Assembly: GCF_000956545.1 (NCBI RefSeq)
Contig: NZ_JYIT01000078.1
Coordinates: 1 to 64,000 of the forward strand
Length of the DNA stretch: 64,000 bases
Reading direction: 5' to 3'
DNA from: Microbacterium azadirachtae
GTDB taxonomy: Bacteria; Actinomycetota; Actinomycetes; Actinomycetales; Microbacteriaceae
In this document: piece after piece, positions 26,388 through 35,012 of the stretch
How the letters are laid out: each line of letters opens with the position of its first letter
How positions within the stretch are numbered: the first letter of the stretch is position 1
Program-made: the position numbers and the translations under genes
Notes under the pieces: model-generated
The model's input: only the letters and a program-made list of their open reading frames with translations
Database searches by the model: none
Told to the model about the DNA's origin: nothing

Positions 26388-27830
26388 ATGACGATCGACC
26401 GCGCCTCCGTGGGGTTCCGTTCCGAACGCGGGCCCGTGCTGCTCTCGCTGATGCTGGCCACCGGCCTCATCGCGATGGATGCCACGATCCTGGCCACCGC
26501 GGTGCCGAGCGTCGTGCACGATCTGGGCAGCTACCAGCAGTTCCCCTGGCTCTTCTCGGTCTACCTCCTCGCGCAGGCGGTGAGCGTCCCCATCTACTCG
26601 AAGCTCGCGGACACCGTGGGCCGCAAGCCCATCCTCCTGATCGGCATCGCCCTGTTCCTGATCGGCTCGATCCTCTGCGGCGTGGCGTGGAGCATGCCCT
26701 CGCTCATCCTGTTCCGGCTCGTGCAGGGGCTCGGAGCGGGAGCGGTCGGCCCGATGGCGATGACCATCGTGGGCGACATCTACACGGTGTCCGAGCGGGC
26801 GGTCGTGCAGGGCTACATCGCGAGCGTGTGGGCCATCTCTTCCGTCGTCGGCCCCGCCCTGGGCGGCGTGTTCTCTCAGCTGGACATGTGGCGGCTGATC
26901 TTCTTCATCAACGTGCCGCTCTGCCTCATCGCGGGCTGGATGCTGCTGCGGCACTTCCACGAGCAGGCGGAGCGCCGCCGGCACCGCATCGACTACCTCG
27001 GAGCGGTGTTGCTCACGATCGGCCTCACCGGCCTCATCCTCGGCGTGCTGGAGGGCGGCAACGCCTGGGCGTGGCTGTCGGTCCAGAGCCTGCTCTGCTT
27101 CATCGGCGGCGCCGTCGCGCTCGTCCTGTTCGCGCTCGTGGAGCGCCGGGCGCCGGAGCCGATCATCGACCTGCGCCTGATCTCGAGCCGGCTGATCCTC
27201 ACCACCACCCTCGCGTCGTTCGCGATCGGCGCGCTGCTGACGGGCGTGACCAGCTTCGCGCCCGCGTACCTGGAGGGGTCGATCGGCGTCGTTCCCCTGC
27301 TCTCCGGCCTCGCCGTGGCCGCGATGACGCTGGGCTGGCCCCTGTCGGCGGCCAATGCCGGGCGGCTCTACCTGCGCCGGGGCTTCCGGTTCACCGCGCT
27401 GATCGGATCGGGGATCGCCACGGTCGGCGCTCTCGGGCTGGCGCTGATCGGGCCGTATCCCAACGCCTTCTCGCTCGCCGCGGTCGCGTTCGTGATCGGG
27501 TTCGGCCTGGGCTGGACCGCCGCGCCGACGCTCATCGTCGCGCAGGCCTCGGTCGGCTGGGGCGAGCGCGGCGCGGTCACCGGCATGAACACGTTCGCAC
27601 GCTCGGCGGGCGCCGCGGTGGGCGTCGCCGTCTACGGTGCGATCTCGAACGCCGTGATGGCCCGCGGCGGCGGATCCGACGATCCGGCGACCGTCGTGAA
27701 CGCGTCGACCTGGGTGTTCGTCGCGGCCGCGGTGACCGCCGCGCTCATGCTCCTGGCCATCCTCGCGATGCCGAAGGACCGCGCCGGCGAGTACTCCGGC
27801 GCCCCGGCCGCGGTGCCCGCCGAGGCCTGA
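26388..27830 (+). CDS. MFS multidrug transporter (DHA2, 14-helix type)
   Basis: A 480-residue proton antiporter of the EmrB/QacA type. Marks include AMDATILATAVPSVVHDLGSYQQFPWLFSVYLLAQAVSVPIYSKLADTVGRKPILLIG (motif A is KLADTVGRKP) and LVQGLGAGAVGPMAMTIVGD. RIDYLGAVLLTIGLTGLILGVLEGG starts the helix pair that is extra in DHA2. An in-frame GTG two codons upstream (26382) is an alternative start. Substrate unknown. Its stop is followed within 7 bp by a duplicated piece of the purB 3' end. Confidence 0.9.
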   Translation: MTIDRASVGFRSERGPVLLSLMLATGLIAMDATILATAVPSVVHDLGSYQQFPWLFSVYLLAQAVSVPIYSKLADTVGRKPILLIGIALFLIGSILCGVAWSMPSLILFRLVQGLGAGAVGPMAMTIVGDIYTVSERAVVQGYIASVWAISSVVGPALGGVFSQLDMWRLIFFINVPLCLIAGWMLLRHFHEQAERRRHRIDYLGAVLLTIGLTGLILGVLEGGNAWAWLSVQSLLCFIGGAVALVLFALVERRAPEPIIDLRLISSRLILTTTLASFAIGALLTGVTSFAPAYLEGSIGVVPLLSGLAVAAMTLGWPLSAANAGRLYLRRGFRFTALIGSGIATVGALGLALIGPYPNAFSLAAVAFVIGFGLGWTAAPTLIVAQASVGWGERGAVTGMNTFARSAGAAVGVAVYGAISNAVMARGGGSDDPATVVNASTWVFVAAAVTAALMLLAILAMPKDRAGEYSGAPAAVPAEA

Positions 27831-27836
27831 GCCGCG

Positions 27837-27886
27837 TTACTTCGCCAGGGGCTCCGCGAGGCCGACGTAGGTCGCCGAGCTCAGCG
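27837..27886 (-). pseudogene. Duplicated 3' remnant of purB
   Basis: On the minus strand this reads ATYVGLAEPLAK then TAA. Intact purB ends ATYVGLAETLAK then TAG at 28175. The first 40 bp differ at only two positions, and similarity fades over the next 10 bp. A further 24-bp match (27884-27907 with 28142-28165, two differences) lies in a different order relative to the purB piece. Two family B palindromes lie between the copies. The 344-bp gap 27831-28174 holds nothing else I can identify as coding. Confidence 0.8.
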
Positions 27887-27961
27887 CTCCGCGTGCGGGC
27901 GTGCTCCCGGGCCCGGTGCGTTCCCGGTTCCGGGGTGCGGCGCGCGCCGGAAACGGCACAG

Positions 27962-28007
27962 GATGGAAAACGTCGCTGTCAGGCGTGATTGAGCGACGTC
28001 TTCCATC
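27962..28007. repeat. Palindromic element family B, copy B1 (46 bp)
   Basis: GATGGAAAACGTCGCT and AGCGACGTCTTCCATC are 16-bp arms with one mismatch around a 14-nt centre. The centre (gtcaggcgtgattg) is shared with copy B2, 73 bp downstream. Confidence 0.8.
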
Positions 28008-28034
28008 TCGACCGGATCCTCCGCCCCGTCAGGA

Positions 28035-28080
28035 GATGGAAAACGCTGCTATCAGGCGTGATTGAGCGACGTTTTCCATC
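28035..28080. repeat. Palindromic element family B, copy B2 (46 bp)
   Basis: GATGGAAAACGCTGCT and AGCGACGTTTTCCATC, 16-bp arms with two mismatches around a 14-nt centre identical to B1 at 13 of 14 bases. B1 and B2 form a tandem pair between the duplicated purB ends. Confidence 0.8.
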
Positions 28081-28174
28081 TCGCGGGATCCCGTGCAGTC
28101 ACCGGCTCCGTGCGCGGGCGGAGTACCCCGGCAGCGGCGCGGCGCTCCGCGTGCCGGGGTGCTCCGTAGGACGC

Positions 28175-29551
28175 CTACTTCGCCAGGGTCTCCGCGAGGC
28201 CGACGTAGGTCGCCGGGGTGAGCGCGAGGAGGCGCTGCTTCGCGGCGTCGCCGATCTCGAGGCCCTGCACGAACTCCGCGAGCTCTGCGGCGCCCACCCG
28301 GTGGCCGCGGGTCAGCTCCTTGAGCAGCGCGTAAGGATCCTGGATCGTGGAGCGGCCGGCGACGACCTCGGCGCGGATCACGGTCTGGATCGCCTCGCCG
28401 AGGACCTCCCAGTTGTGGTCGAGGTCTTCGAGCAGCACATCGCGCGACAGCGAGATCTCGTTCAGCCCGCGGCGCAGGTTGTCCAGGGCGAGCAGCGAGT
28501 GCCCGAACGCGACGCCGATGTTGCGCTGCGTCGTGGAGTCGGTGAGGTCGCGCTGCAGGCGGCTCGTCACGAGCGTCTGCGAGAGCGAGTTCAGCAGGGC
28601 GCCGGACAGCTCGAGGTTCGCCTCGGCGTTCTCGAAGCGGATCGGGTTGATCTTGTGCGGCATGGTCGAGGATCCGGTCGCGCCCGCCACCGGGATCTGC
28701 GCGAAGTAGCCGAGCGAGATGTACGTCCAGATGTCGGTCGCGAGGTTGTGCAGGATCCCGCCCGCGTGACGCACGTGGTCGTACAGCTCGACCTGCCAGT
28801 CGTGCGACTCGATCTGGGTCGTGAGGATGTTGAAGCCGATCCCGAGGCCTTCGATGTACTCGCGGGCGATCATCGGCCAGTCGACGTCCGGCTCGGCGGC
28901 GAGGTGCGCCGACCAGGTGCCGGTCGCGCCGGAGAACTTCGCGAGGTACTCGGATCCCTCGATGCGCGCGACGACCCGCTCCAGGCGCCACGCGAACACC
29001 GCGAGCTCCTTGCCCATGGTCGACGGGGTGGCCGGCTGACCGTGCGTGCGGGACAGCATCGCGGCGTCGGCGTGCTCGACGGCCAGTTCGCGCAACGTGG
29101 CGATCACGTCCTGCACGGCCGGCAGCCAGACGCGCTCCACCGCGCGCTTGACCGTGAGGGCGTAGGAGGCGGAGTTGATGTCCTCGCTCGTGCAGGCGAA
29201 GTGGGTGAGCTCGGCGATCGAGTCCAGACCCAGGGCCGAGAGACGGTCGCGCACCAGATACTCGACGGCCTTCACGTCGTGGCGGGTGACCGCCTCCTTC
29301 TCGGCGAGCCAGTCGATCTCGGCCTGGCCGAAGTCGCGGTACAGGCCGCGCAGGCGCTCCTTGTCGTCCTCGGCGAGCGGGGCGGTGCCGAAGAGCGAAC
29401 GGTCGGTGAGGGCGATCAGCCACTCCACCTCGACCTCCACCCTGGCGCGGTTGAGGCCGGCCTCGGACAGGTAGTCGGCGAGCGGGGCGACCGCGGCGCG
29501 GTACCGTCCGTCGAGCGGGCTGAGGGGCTGGACGGGGAGCGAGGCGGTCAC
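28175..29551 (-). CDS. purB: Adenylosuccinate lyase
   Basis: A 458-residue fumarase/aspartase-superfamily enzyme. It removes fumarate from SAICAR and from adenylosuccinate in purine synthesis. The signature loop GSSTMPHKINPIRFENAEAN carries the catalytic Ser. FACTSEDINSASYAL and MLSRTHGQPATPSTMGKE (catalytic His) are the other two conserved regions. QPLSPLDGRYRAAV is the usual N-terminus of the long PurB form. The start is GTG 29551 with AGGA upstream. A 50-bp copy of its 3' end lies beyond the stop, separated by two palindromic elements. Confidence 0.95.
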   Translation of the reverse strand: MTASLPVQPLSPLDGRYRAAVAPLADYLSEAGLNRARVEVEVEWLIALTDRSLFGTAPLAEDDKERLRGLYRDFGQAEIDWLAEKEAVTRHDVKAVEYLVRDRLSALGLDSIAELTHFACTSEDINSASYALTVKRAVERVWLPAVQDVIATLRELAVEHADAAMLSRTHGQPATPSTMGKELAVFAWRLERVVARIEGSEYLAKFSGATGTWSAHLAAEPDVDWPMIAREYIEGLGIGFNILTTQIESHDWQVELYDHVRHAGGILHNLATDIWTYISLGYFAQIPVAGATGSSTMPHKINPIRFENAEANLELSGALLNSLSQTLVTSRLQRDLTDSTTQRNIGVAFGHSLLALDNLRRGLNEISLSRDVLLEDLDHNWEVLGEAIQTVIRAEVVAGRSTIQDPYALLKELTRGHRVGAAELAEFVQGLEIGDAAKQRLLALTPATYVGLAETLAK

Positions 29552-29626
29552 GGGGTGTCCTCCGGAAGAGTCGTGGATCAGGCCGTCGATCCGAGACTCC
29601 GCGGTGCCGTCACGGGCGAGGAGACG

Positions 29627-30148
29627 TCACGGACGCGGCGGTCGGATGGCGGGTTCGAGCTGGCGGAAGAGGCCGTGGCTCGCGCTCTCGATCATACCGA
29701 GCACCTCGTCGAACACCGGGGCGTCGGCGTAGTAGGGGTCAGGCACGTCCAGCACGCCCTGGTGCTCGAGCGCGGTGTCGGGGTGCTCGAACGAGAGCAG
29801 CAGAGTGACCTTGCCCTCCTCGGACTCGTCGCGCGCCCACTGCCGGAGGATCCGCTCATGCGTGCGGTCGAGCGCGACGACCAGGTCGTTGCGCGCGAAG
29901 TCGTCGTAGGTGAACTGGCGGGCGCGGTGAGCGGATCCGTCGTATCCGCGACGGGCGAGCGCTTCGAGCGTGCGACGGTCGGCCTGTTCGCCGACGTGCC
30001 AGTCGCCGGTGCCGGCGCTCGTGGAGACGATGCGGTCGCCGAGGCCCTGCAGCGCGGCGATGTCGCGGAACACGACCTCCGCCATGGGTGACCGGCAGAT
30101 GTTGCCCGTGCACACGAAGATCACGCGGAACGGGTCCGACTCGGTCAT
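29627..30148 (-). CDS. Low-molecular-weight protein-tyrosine phosphatase
   Basis: A 173-residue phosphatase. The P-loop VCTGNICRSP near the N-terminus (Cys13, Arg19) is the catalytic cysteine motif. DVPDPYYAD near residue 140 supplies the general-acid Asp. Length and layout fit the LMW-PTP family. The bacterial enzymes act on BY-kinases or host proteins; the partner here is unknown. The ATG at 30148 gives MTESDPFRVIFVCTGN. It lies 75 bp downstream of the purB start on the same strand but in a separate unit order. Confidence 0.92.
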   Translation of the reverse strand: MTESDPFRVIFVCTGNICRSPMAEVVFRDIAALQGLGDRIVSTSAGTGDWHVGEQADRRTLEALARRGYDGSAHRARQFTYDDFARNDLVVALDRTHERILRQWARDESEEGKVTLLLSFEHPDTALEHQGVLDVPDPYYADAPVFDEVLGMIESASHGLFRQLEPAIRPPRP

Positions 30149-30300
30149 GGATCCATTGTGCCGCACCGGCTCGATCGCCCGGATGCTGGGATGCGCCCGC
30201 GCGCGCCGGACGTTCCCCACATCCGCGCTGCCGGACCGGGTTCGCACGGGTTGCGCCGCGACCGTCGGCACGGGCCGACGCGCACCGCAGGGTGGATGTC

Positions 30301-30543
30301 ATGCTGACGATCGCACCCGCCACCGCTGAAGGATCCTGGGCGCTCGCCGAGGCGCTGCGGCGCTGCGACAGCGCGCGCGAGCGGCTCGAGGTCGCGCGCG
30401 CCGGCCTGCGAGCGCTCGACGACGACATGCCGTGGCGGTCCCGGGCCATCACGGTGCTGCGCGCGCAGTTCGCCGATCGCGAGCACGAGCTGCGCGAGGT
30501 GCTCTCGGGCCTCTGCGACGTCGAGGCGGTGCTGCTGCGGTGA
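30301..30543 (+). CDS. Small helical protein coupled to a hydrolase gene
   Basis: An 80-residue protein predicted to be almost wholly alpha-helical, with two long Arg/Glu/Leu helices (residues 10-40 and 45-80) joined by DDDMPWRSRA. Size and helical hairpin recall WXG100/ESX-type small proteins, but the W-X-G motif is not present (the turn is MPWRS). AGGGTGGA precedes the ATG. It overlaps the next gene by GTGA, so the two products are made together and probably interact. Confidence 0.6.
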   Translation: MLTIAPATAEGSWALAEALRRCDSARERLEVARAGLRALDDDMPWRSRAITVLRAQFADREHELREVLSGLCDVEAVLLR

Positions 30544-32006
30544 CGGGCGCAGGCGACGCGGTCGACATCGCGCACGGCGGGTACATCGCCGTCGACCCGG
30601 ACGATCTGAGGGCGGTGGCGGGCCGGGTGCGCGGCCACTCCGTGCAGGCGACCCTCGCACGGGAGGATCTCCTGGCGATCCCCACGGCGATCGACGGGCT
30701 CGGCGTCGGGGGCGTTCCCGCGCTGTGGGCGGCGGTCGGCCGGCTCGCGCAGATCGAGTCGGCGCTGGACGGGCTTGCGAGCGGCATCGGGACGATGGCC
30801 GACGTGTTCGAGCTCGCCGACGTGCGCGCGCAGCAGGCGCTGCTCGGCCCCGGCGACGCCGACGCGGCGCACGGGCGGGAGCTGCGGCAGCGAGCCGACC
30901 TGCTCCTGTCCCGCAACGTGCTCCTGAACGAGACGGAGCGGCGGCTGCGCGAGGACTGGTTCCGGCATGCCGTCGACGGCTTCGCGCCGCCGGGCGCCGG
31001 GGATCCGGACCCGGCCGTCCTGCTCCCGCCGCTGGTGCTCCCGCCTCCGGGGACGCTGCCCGACCTGGGGACCGTCGTGCGGCAGGCTCCCCTCCTGGCG
31101 CAGGCCATCCTGCAGGTCGTCGCCGCGGGCGCCGGAGTCCTGCCTCCCGGTATGAGGGTGCGGCCGACGCCGGGGAGGGCCGTGGTCGTGGGGGCCGACG
31201 GCACCGCTCTCGCGCCACGGAGCGCATCGCCGGCCTCGCCGCCCGTGCCGGATCCGCACGAGCCCGCGGTGCGACCGGGCGACGTCCGCGTGACGCGCTC
31301 GGAGCCCGTCCGCAGCACGGCGGCCGTTCCGCCGCAGACCTTGAGCGACGCCGTCGCCCGCGTGCCGTACGGCAGCCAGCCGCAGGTGCGGGTGGAGACC
31401 TACGAGTTCGAGGACGGGTCGCGGCGCGTCGTCGCCTACGTGGACGGCACCCGTCCGGGGAAGGGGCCCGAGGAGCCGTGGGACATGGCGTCGAACGTGG
31501 AGCTGTACCTGAATCGCGAGGAGTCCGACTCGCTCAAGGCCGTCGTCGCGGCGCTGCGCGACGCGGGGGCCGACGACGGCACCCCGGTCGATCTGGTCGG
31601 ATACTCGCAGGGCGGGATGCTCGTGGATGAGGTCGCACAGACGGGCGAGTTCGCCGTGCAGGGCGTGTTCACGATCGGGGCGCCGGTCGAGGCGGCACTG
31701 CCCAGGGACGTGCTGAGCGTCGCCGTGCGGCACACGGACGATCCGGTCGCCGGCCTCGCGGGTGGGGGCAGTCCGTACGGCACGGGATCACCCGACAGCC
31801 TCGTCATCACGCGCGCGGCCTTCCCGGGGCACGGCCTCGATCCCGGCATGCCGGCGCACCAGCTCGACGCCTATCGGGACACCGTGCGATCGGCCGAGCA
31901 GTCCGGCGATCCGCGCATGGCCGCGATCCGCGAGCATCTCGCGCGGCTGGGGAAGGCGCAGTCGGTCACGACGGTGGACTACACCGCCGAGCGGGTCGGG
32001 TCGTGA
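30540..32006 (+). CDS. Protein with N-terminal helical region and C-terminal alpha/beta-hydrolase domain
   Basis: A 488-residue protein starting at the GTG that overlaps the small helical gene. Residues 1-140 are helical (AVAGRVRGHSVQATLAREDL, LAQIESALDGLASGIGTMADVFELADVRAQQALL) and resemble the helical front domains of actinobacterial ESX-type substrates. Residues 150-270 are Pro-rich. From about 280 on is a hydrolase-like domain: VDLVGYSQGGMLVDEVA holds the nucleophile Ser in GYSQGG, and FPGHGLD may carry the catalytic His. No signal peptide. It looks like a two-gene toxin/effector or esterase module; the secretion route and substrate are unknown. Confidence 0.65.
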   Translation: MTGAGDAVDIAHGGYIAVDPDDLRAVAGRVRGHSVQATLAREDLLAIPTAIDGLGVGGVPALWAAVGRLAQIESALDGLASGIGTMADVFELADVRAQQALLGPGDADAAHGRELRQRADLLLSRNVLLNETERRLREDWFRHAVDGFAPPGAGDPDPAVLLPPLVLPPPGTLPDLGTVVRQAPLLAQAILQVVAAGAGVLPPGMRVRPTPGRAVVVGADGTALAPRSASPASPPVPDPHEPAVRPGDVRVTRSEPVRSTAAVPPQTLSDAVARVPYGSQPQVRVETYEFEDGSRRVVAYVDGTRPGKGPEEPWDMASNVELYLNREESDSLKAVVAALRDAGADDGTPVDLVGYSQGGMLVDEVAQTGEFAVQGVFTIGAPVEAALPRDVLSVAVRHTDDPVAGLAGGGSPYGTGSPDSLVITRAAFPGHGLDPGMPAHQLDAYRDTVRSAEQSGDPRMAAIREHLARLGKAQSVTTVDYTAERVGS

Positions 32007-32029
32007 GAATGGGACGCCGGGTCGCGGGT

Positions 32030-32434
32030 TCAGCGGTCGCGGTCGCGGCGGCGCTGCGGGCGCAGGATCGCGTTGAAGATCGCGTTGATGACGGCGATGA
32101 GGAACGCGGCGACGATCGTCCAGCCGAAGCCGCCGAGCGCCAGTCCCCATCCCCAGAAACCCGTGATCCAGGCGGTCAGCCAGAGCAGGAACCCGTTGAT
32201 CACGAGGGAGATCAGCCCGAGCGTCAGGATGTACAGGGGGATCGCGACGACCTTCACCACGGTGCCGACGATCGTGTTCACCACGGCGAACACGGCGCCG
32301 ATCGCGAGCAGGGTGACGAGCAGCGGGACCATGCCGCCCGGCGGGTAAGGGGTGACCGTGACCTCGAGGACGGTGATCAGGCTCACGACCCAGATGGCGA
32401 AGGCGTTCACGACGACGCGGATGAGGAACCTCAT
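32030..32434 (-). CDS. Phage holin family 4 (Mycobacterium phage-type) membrane protein
   Basis: A 134-residue protein with four helices of the superfamily IV holin-like family that is widespread in bacterial chromosomes. IPLYILTLGLISLVINGFLLWLTAWI is the characteristic segment. The tail RPQRRRDRDR is strongly basic. No phage genes surround it, so it is best read as the chromosomal membrane-protein version, of unknown role. Confidence 0.85.
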   Translation of the reverse strand: MRFLIRVVVNAFAIWVVSLITVLEVTVTPYPPGGMVPLLVTLLAIGAVFAVVNTIVGTVVKVVAIPLYILTLGLISLVINGFLLWLTAWITGFWGWGLALGGFGWTIVAAFLIAVINAIFNAILRPQRRRDRDR

Positions 32435-32529
32435 GAGGCCGATTGTCCCACCCGAAACCGGGATCCGCCGGGGAGTCCCGCGAAGTCCGTCGTGTCGATG
32501 CCGTCGGACGGCGCAGAGGGCCGCGGATC

Positions 32530-32535
32530 TAGACT
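32530..32535 (+). promoter_or_regulatory. Leaderless promoter of hisC
   Basis: TAGACT, 6 nt, then GTG at 32542; no ribosome site. Confidence 0.6.
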
Positions 32536-32541
32536 CGACGC

Positions 32542-33609
32542 GTGAGCGAAGAGATCCTGCCCCGCATCCGTGAAGAGATCGCAGCCCTGCCCCCGTACCG
32601 GCAGGGCAAGCAGGCCGGCGCGGACGCGTTCAAGCTCTCGAGCAACGAGAACCCGTTCGAGCCGCTGCCGTCCGTCGTCGCGGCGCTGACGGCGGGGGCG
32701 CCGATCAACCGCTACCCGGACGCCACGGCGGGGGCGCTGCGCGCACGCCTGGGCGAGCGGTACGGTGTCGCGCCCGACGCGGTGCACGTCGCCTCGGGCA
32801 GCGTCGCGATCCTGTATCAGCTGGTGGCGGCGGCCGCGACGGTCGGCGACGAGGTCGTGTACGCCTGGCGCTCCTTCGAGGCCTACCCCGGCCTGCCCCT
32901 CGTGGCCGGGGCGACCGGCGTGCAGGTGCCGCTCACCGCCGACTCCCGCCACGACCTCGATGCGATGGCTGCGGCGATCACCGAGCGCACCCGCGTGGTG
33001 ATCGTGTGCACCCCGAACAACCCGACCGGTCCGATCGTCACGAGCGCCGAGTTCGCGGCGTTCGTCGCCCAGGTGCCGCGCGACGTGCTGATCGTCCTCG
33101 ACGAGGCCTACGCCGAGTTCGTCACCGCCCCCGACGCGGTCGACGGCCTGGCCGAGCGCGTCTTCGAGACGCACCCCAACGTCGTCGTGCTGCGCACGTT
33201 CTCCAAGGCCTACGGTCTCGCCGGGCTCCGGATCGGCTACGCGATCGGCCACCCCCGCGTCCTGGACGCGGCCCGCACGACGGCGATCCCGCTGTCCGTG
33301 ACGGCCGCCGCCGAGGGCGCCGCGATCGCGAGCCTCGACGCCGAGGACGAGCTGCGCGCCCGCGTCGCGGTCATCGTCGAGCGCCGCGCCGAGCTCGTCG
33401 CGGGCCTGCGCGCCCAAGGATGGGACGTGCCCGACGCGCAGGGCAACTTCGTCTGGCTCCCCACGGGCGATGCGACCGCCGACGTCGCTGCGGCGTTCGA
33501 GGACGCCGGGCTCATCGTGCGCGCCTTCCCCGGAGACGGGATCCGGATCTCTGTCGGCGAGGCGGAGTCGCTGCCCCGCGTGCTGGCCGTCGCCGCCGCC
33601 CAGCGCTGA
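32542..33609 (+). CDS. hisC: Histidinol-phosphate aminotransferase (or related aromatic aminotransferase)
   Basis: A 355-residue class I/II PLP aminotransferase. PLP Lys222 is in [66 protein letters not shown] and VLDEAYAEF are typical of HisC. It would convert imidazole-acetol phosphate to histidinol phosphate. It stands alone, away from other his genes, and the family includes aromatic-amino-acid aminotransferases (Pat) that look alike, so that alternative stays open. The start is GTG with a leaderless-type promoter. Confidence 0.85.
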   Translation: MSEEILPRIREEIAALPPYRQGKQAGADAFKLSSNENPFEPLPSVVAALTAGAPINRYPDATAGALRARLGERYGVAPDAVHVASGSVAILYQLVAAAATVGDEVVYAWRSFEAYPGLPLVAGATGVQVPLTADSRHDLDAMAAAITERTRVVIVCTPNNPTGPIVTSAEFAAFVAQVPRDVLIVLDEAYAEFVTAPDAVDGLAERVFETHPNVVVLRTFSKAYGLAGLRIGYAIGHPRVLDAARTTAIPLSVTAAAEGAAIASLDAEDELRARVAVIVERRAELVAGLRAQGWDVPDAQGNFVWLPTGDATADVAAAFEDAGLIVRAFPGDGIRISVGEAESLPRVLAVAAAQR

Positions 33610-33847
33610 GGGGCGCCCTCGACGCGGCACCCTCCGCCGCGACGGGCGGACCCGCGCGCGTCCCGCACGAGGCGGTCGGCGCGGGCGGGATCCGATGCAA
33701 GGCGTCCCATGCAAAAAGCTAGGGGGACCTGGCATAAATACCTGGGACACCTGGATATCCGCGAGGCTGCATACGTCCGTGGGGATCGTGACAGGACCCT
33801 TCGGATCGTTTGTGCGCACCCTCCACTGCGAAGCCGGAAACCTCGGT
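33610..33847. other. Non-coding region upstream of the E1alpha gene
   Basis: A 250-bp gap with a patch clearly lower in GC than its surroundings (33700-33770). The patch holds ACCTGG at 33727, 33740 and 33749, a TAAATA stretch, and two ATGCAA words nearby (33696 and 33711). No frame with a plausible start and ribosome site is seen. It may hold regulator sites for the dehydrogenase operon or a small RNA. Confidence 0.4.
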
Positions 33848-33853
33848 TAGCGT
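33848..33853 (+). promoter_or_regulatory. Leaderless promoter of the E1alpha gene
   Basis: TAGCGT, 7 nt, then GTG at 33861. Confidence 0.55.
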
Positions 33854-33860
33854 AGACAAG

Positions 33861-35012
33861 GTGACTGACGCCGATATCCCCGTCGTCCGCGTCCTCGACG
33901 CCGACGGCAGCTACGCCCCGAACGCCGCGGCCGAGCAGTATCTGCCCCTCATCGACGCGCTCCCGGACAGCGAGCTCGAGCAGCTCTACCGGGACATGGT
34001 CGCGATCCGCGCGATCGACACCCAGGCCACGAACCTGCAGCGCCAGGGCCAGCTCGCGCTGTGGCCGCCGAGCCGCGGGCAGGAGGCCGCGCAGGTCGGA
34101 TCCGCTCGTGCCGCGCGCCCGCAGGACACGATCTTCCCGTCCTACCGCGAGCACGCCGTCACCCGCATCAGGGGCGTGGACCCGGTCGACATCATCAAGC
34201 TCATGCGCGGCACCTCGAACGGCGGCTGGGATCCCACAGATCCGCGCAACGGCAACACGCGCATCTACACGCTCGTGCTCGGCTCGCAGACCCTGCACGC
34301 CACGGGTCTGGCGATGGGGCTCGTGTTCGACGGCAAGTGCGGCACCGGAGACCCGGATCGCGATGAGGCCGTCATGGTCTACTACGGCGACGGCGCCTCG
34401 AGCCAAGGCGACGTGCACGAGGCGATGGTGTTCGCCGCGAGCTACCGCACCCCCGAGGTCTTCTTCCTGCAGAACAACCACTGGGCGATCTCGGTGCCGG
34501 TGAGCACCCAGTCGCGCGTGCCGCTCGTGCAGCGCGGCATCGGGTATGGCATCCCCTCGGTGCGGGTCGACGGCAATGACGTGCTCGCCAGCTACGCCGT
34601 CACCCGGCGGGCGCTCGACGAGGCGCGTGCCGGCGACGGCCCGCGGGCGATCGAGGCCGTGACCTACCGCATGGGCGCGCACACCACGAGCGACGACCCG
34701 ACCAAGTACCGCGGCAGCGCCGAGGAGCAGGAGTGGGCGCAGCGCGACCCGATCGCCCGCATGCGCGCGTACCTCGAGAACCGCGGCGCGGGGGAGTCCT
34801 TCTTCGCCGACGCCGAGGCGGAGGCGGCCGACGCGGCCGAGGATCTGCGGGTGCGCACCCTCGAGCTCGTCGCGCCCGGTCACGACGCGATCTTCGACAA
34901 CGTGTACAGCGATCCGCACCCGCTCCTGGCCGAGCAGAAGGCGTGGCACCAGCAGTACGAGGCCTCGTTCAGCTCGGGCGCGGCGGCCGGACGGCAGGAG
35001 GAGATCCGATGA
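33861..35012 (+). CDS. pdhA: 2-oxoacid dehydrogenase E1 component, alpha subunit
   Basis: A 383-residue thiamine-diphosphate enzyme subunit that decarboxylates pyruvate or branched-chain 2-oxoacids. The cofactor motif GDG-x20-30-NN is GDGASSQGDVHEAMVFAASYRTPEVFFLQNN. RGQEAAQVG, FPSYREHAV and the phosphorylation-loop-like YRMGAHTTSDDPTKYR are typical of the heterotetrameric E1 type. The family split between pyruvate and branched-chain enzymes cannot be settled by eye; the symbol is tentative. The GTG at 33861 is preferred to an ATG at 33810 because of the -10 box just before it. It overlaps the beta gene by 4 bp. Confidence 0.88.
   Translation: MTDADIPVVRVLDADGSYAPNAAAEQYLPLIDALPDSELEQLYRDMVAIRAIDTQATNLQRQGQLALWPPSRGQEAAQVGSARAARPQDTIFPSYREHAVTRIRGVDPVDIIKLMRGTSNGGWDPTDPRNGNTRIYTLVLGSQTLHATGLAMGLVFDGKCGTGDPDRDEAVMVYYGDGASSQGDVHEAMVFAASYRTPEVFFLQNNHWAISVPVSTQSRVPLVQRGIGYGIPSVRVDGNDVLASYAVTRRALDEARAGDGPRAIEAVTYRMGAHTTSDDPTKYRGSAEEQEWAQRDPIARMRAYLENRGAGESFFADAEAEAADAAEDLRVRTLELVAPGHDAIFDNVYSDPHPLLAEQKAWHQQYEASFSSGAAAGRQEEIR

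Noticed and set aside
32030..32434. A prophage remnant suggested by the holin-family gene
   Set aside because: Neighbours are housekeeping genes and no integrase, capsid or lysin gene is present. This holin-like family is common in bacterial chromosomes.
33810..33860. ATG 33810 as the start of the E1alpha subunit
   Set aside because: The extra residues are not typical of the family, and a -10 box lies 7 nt before GTG 33861.
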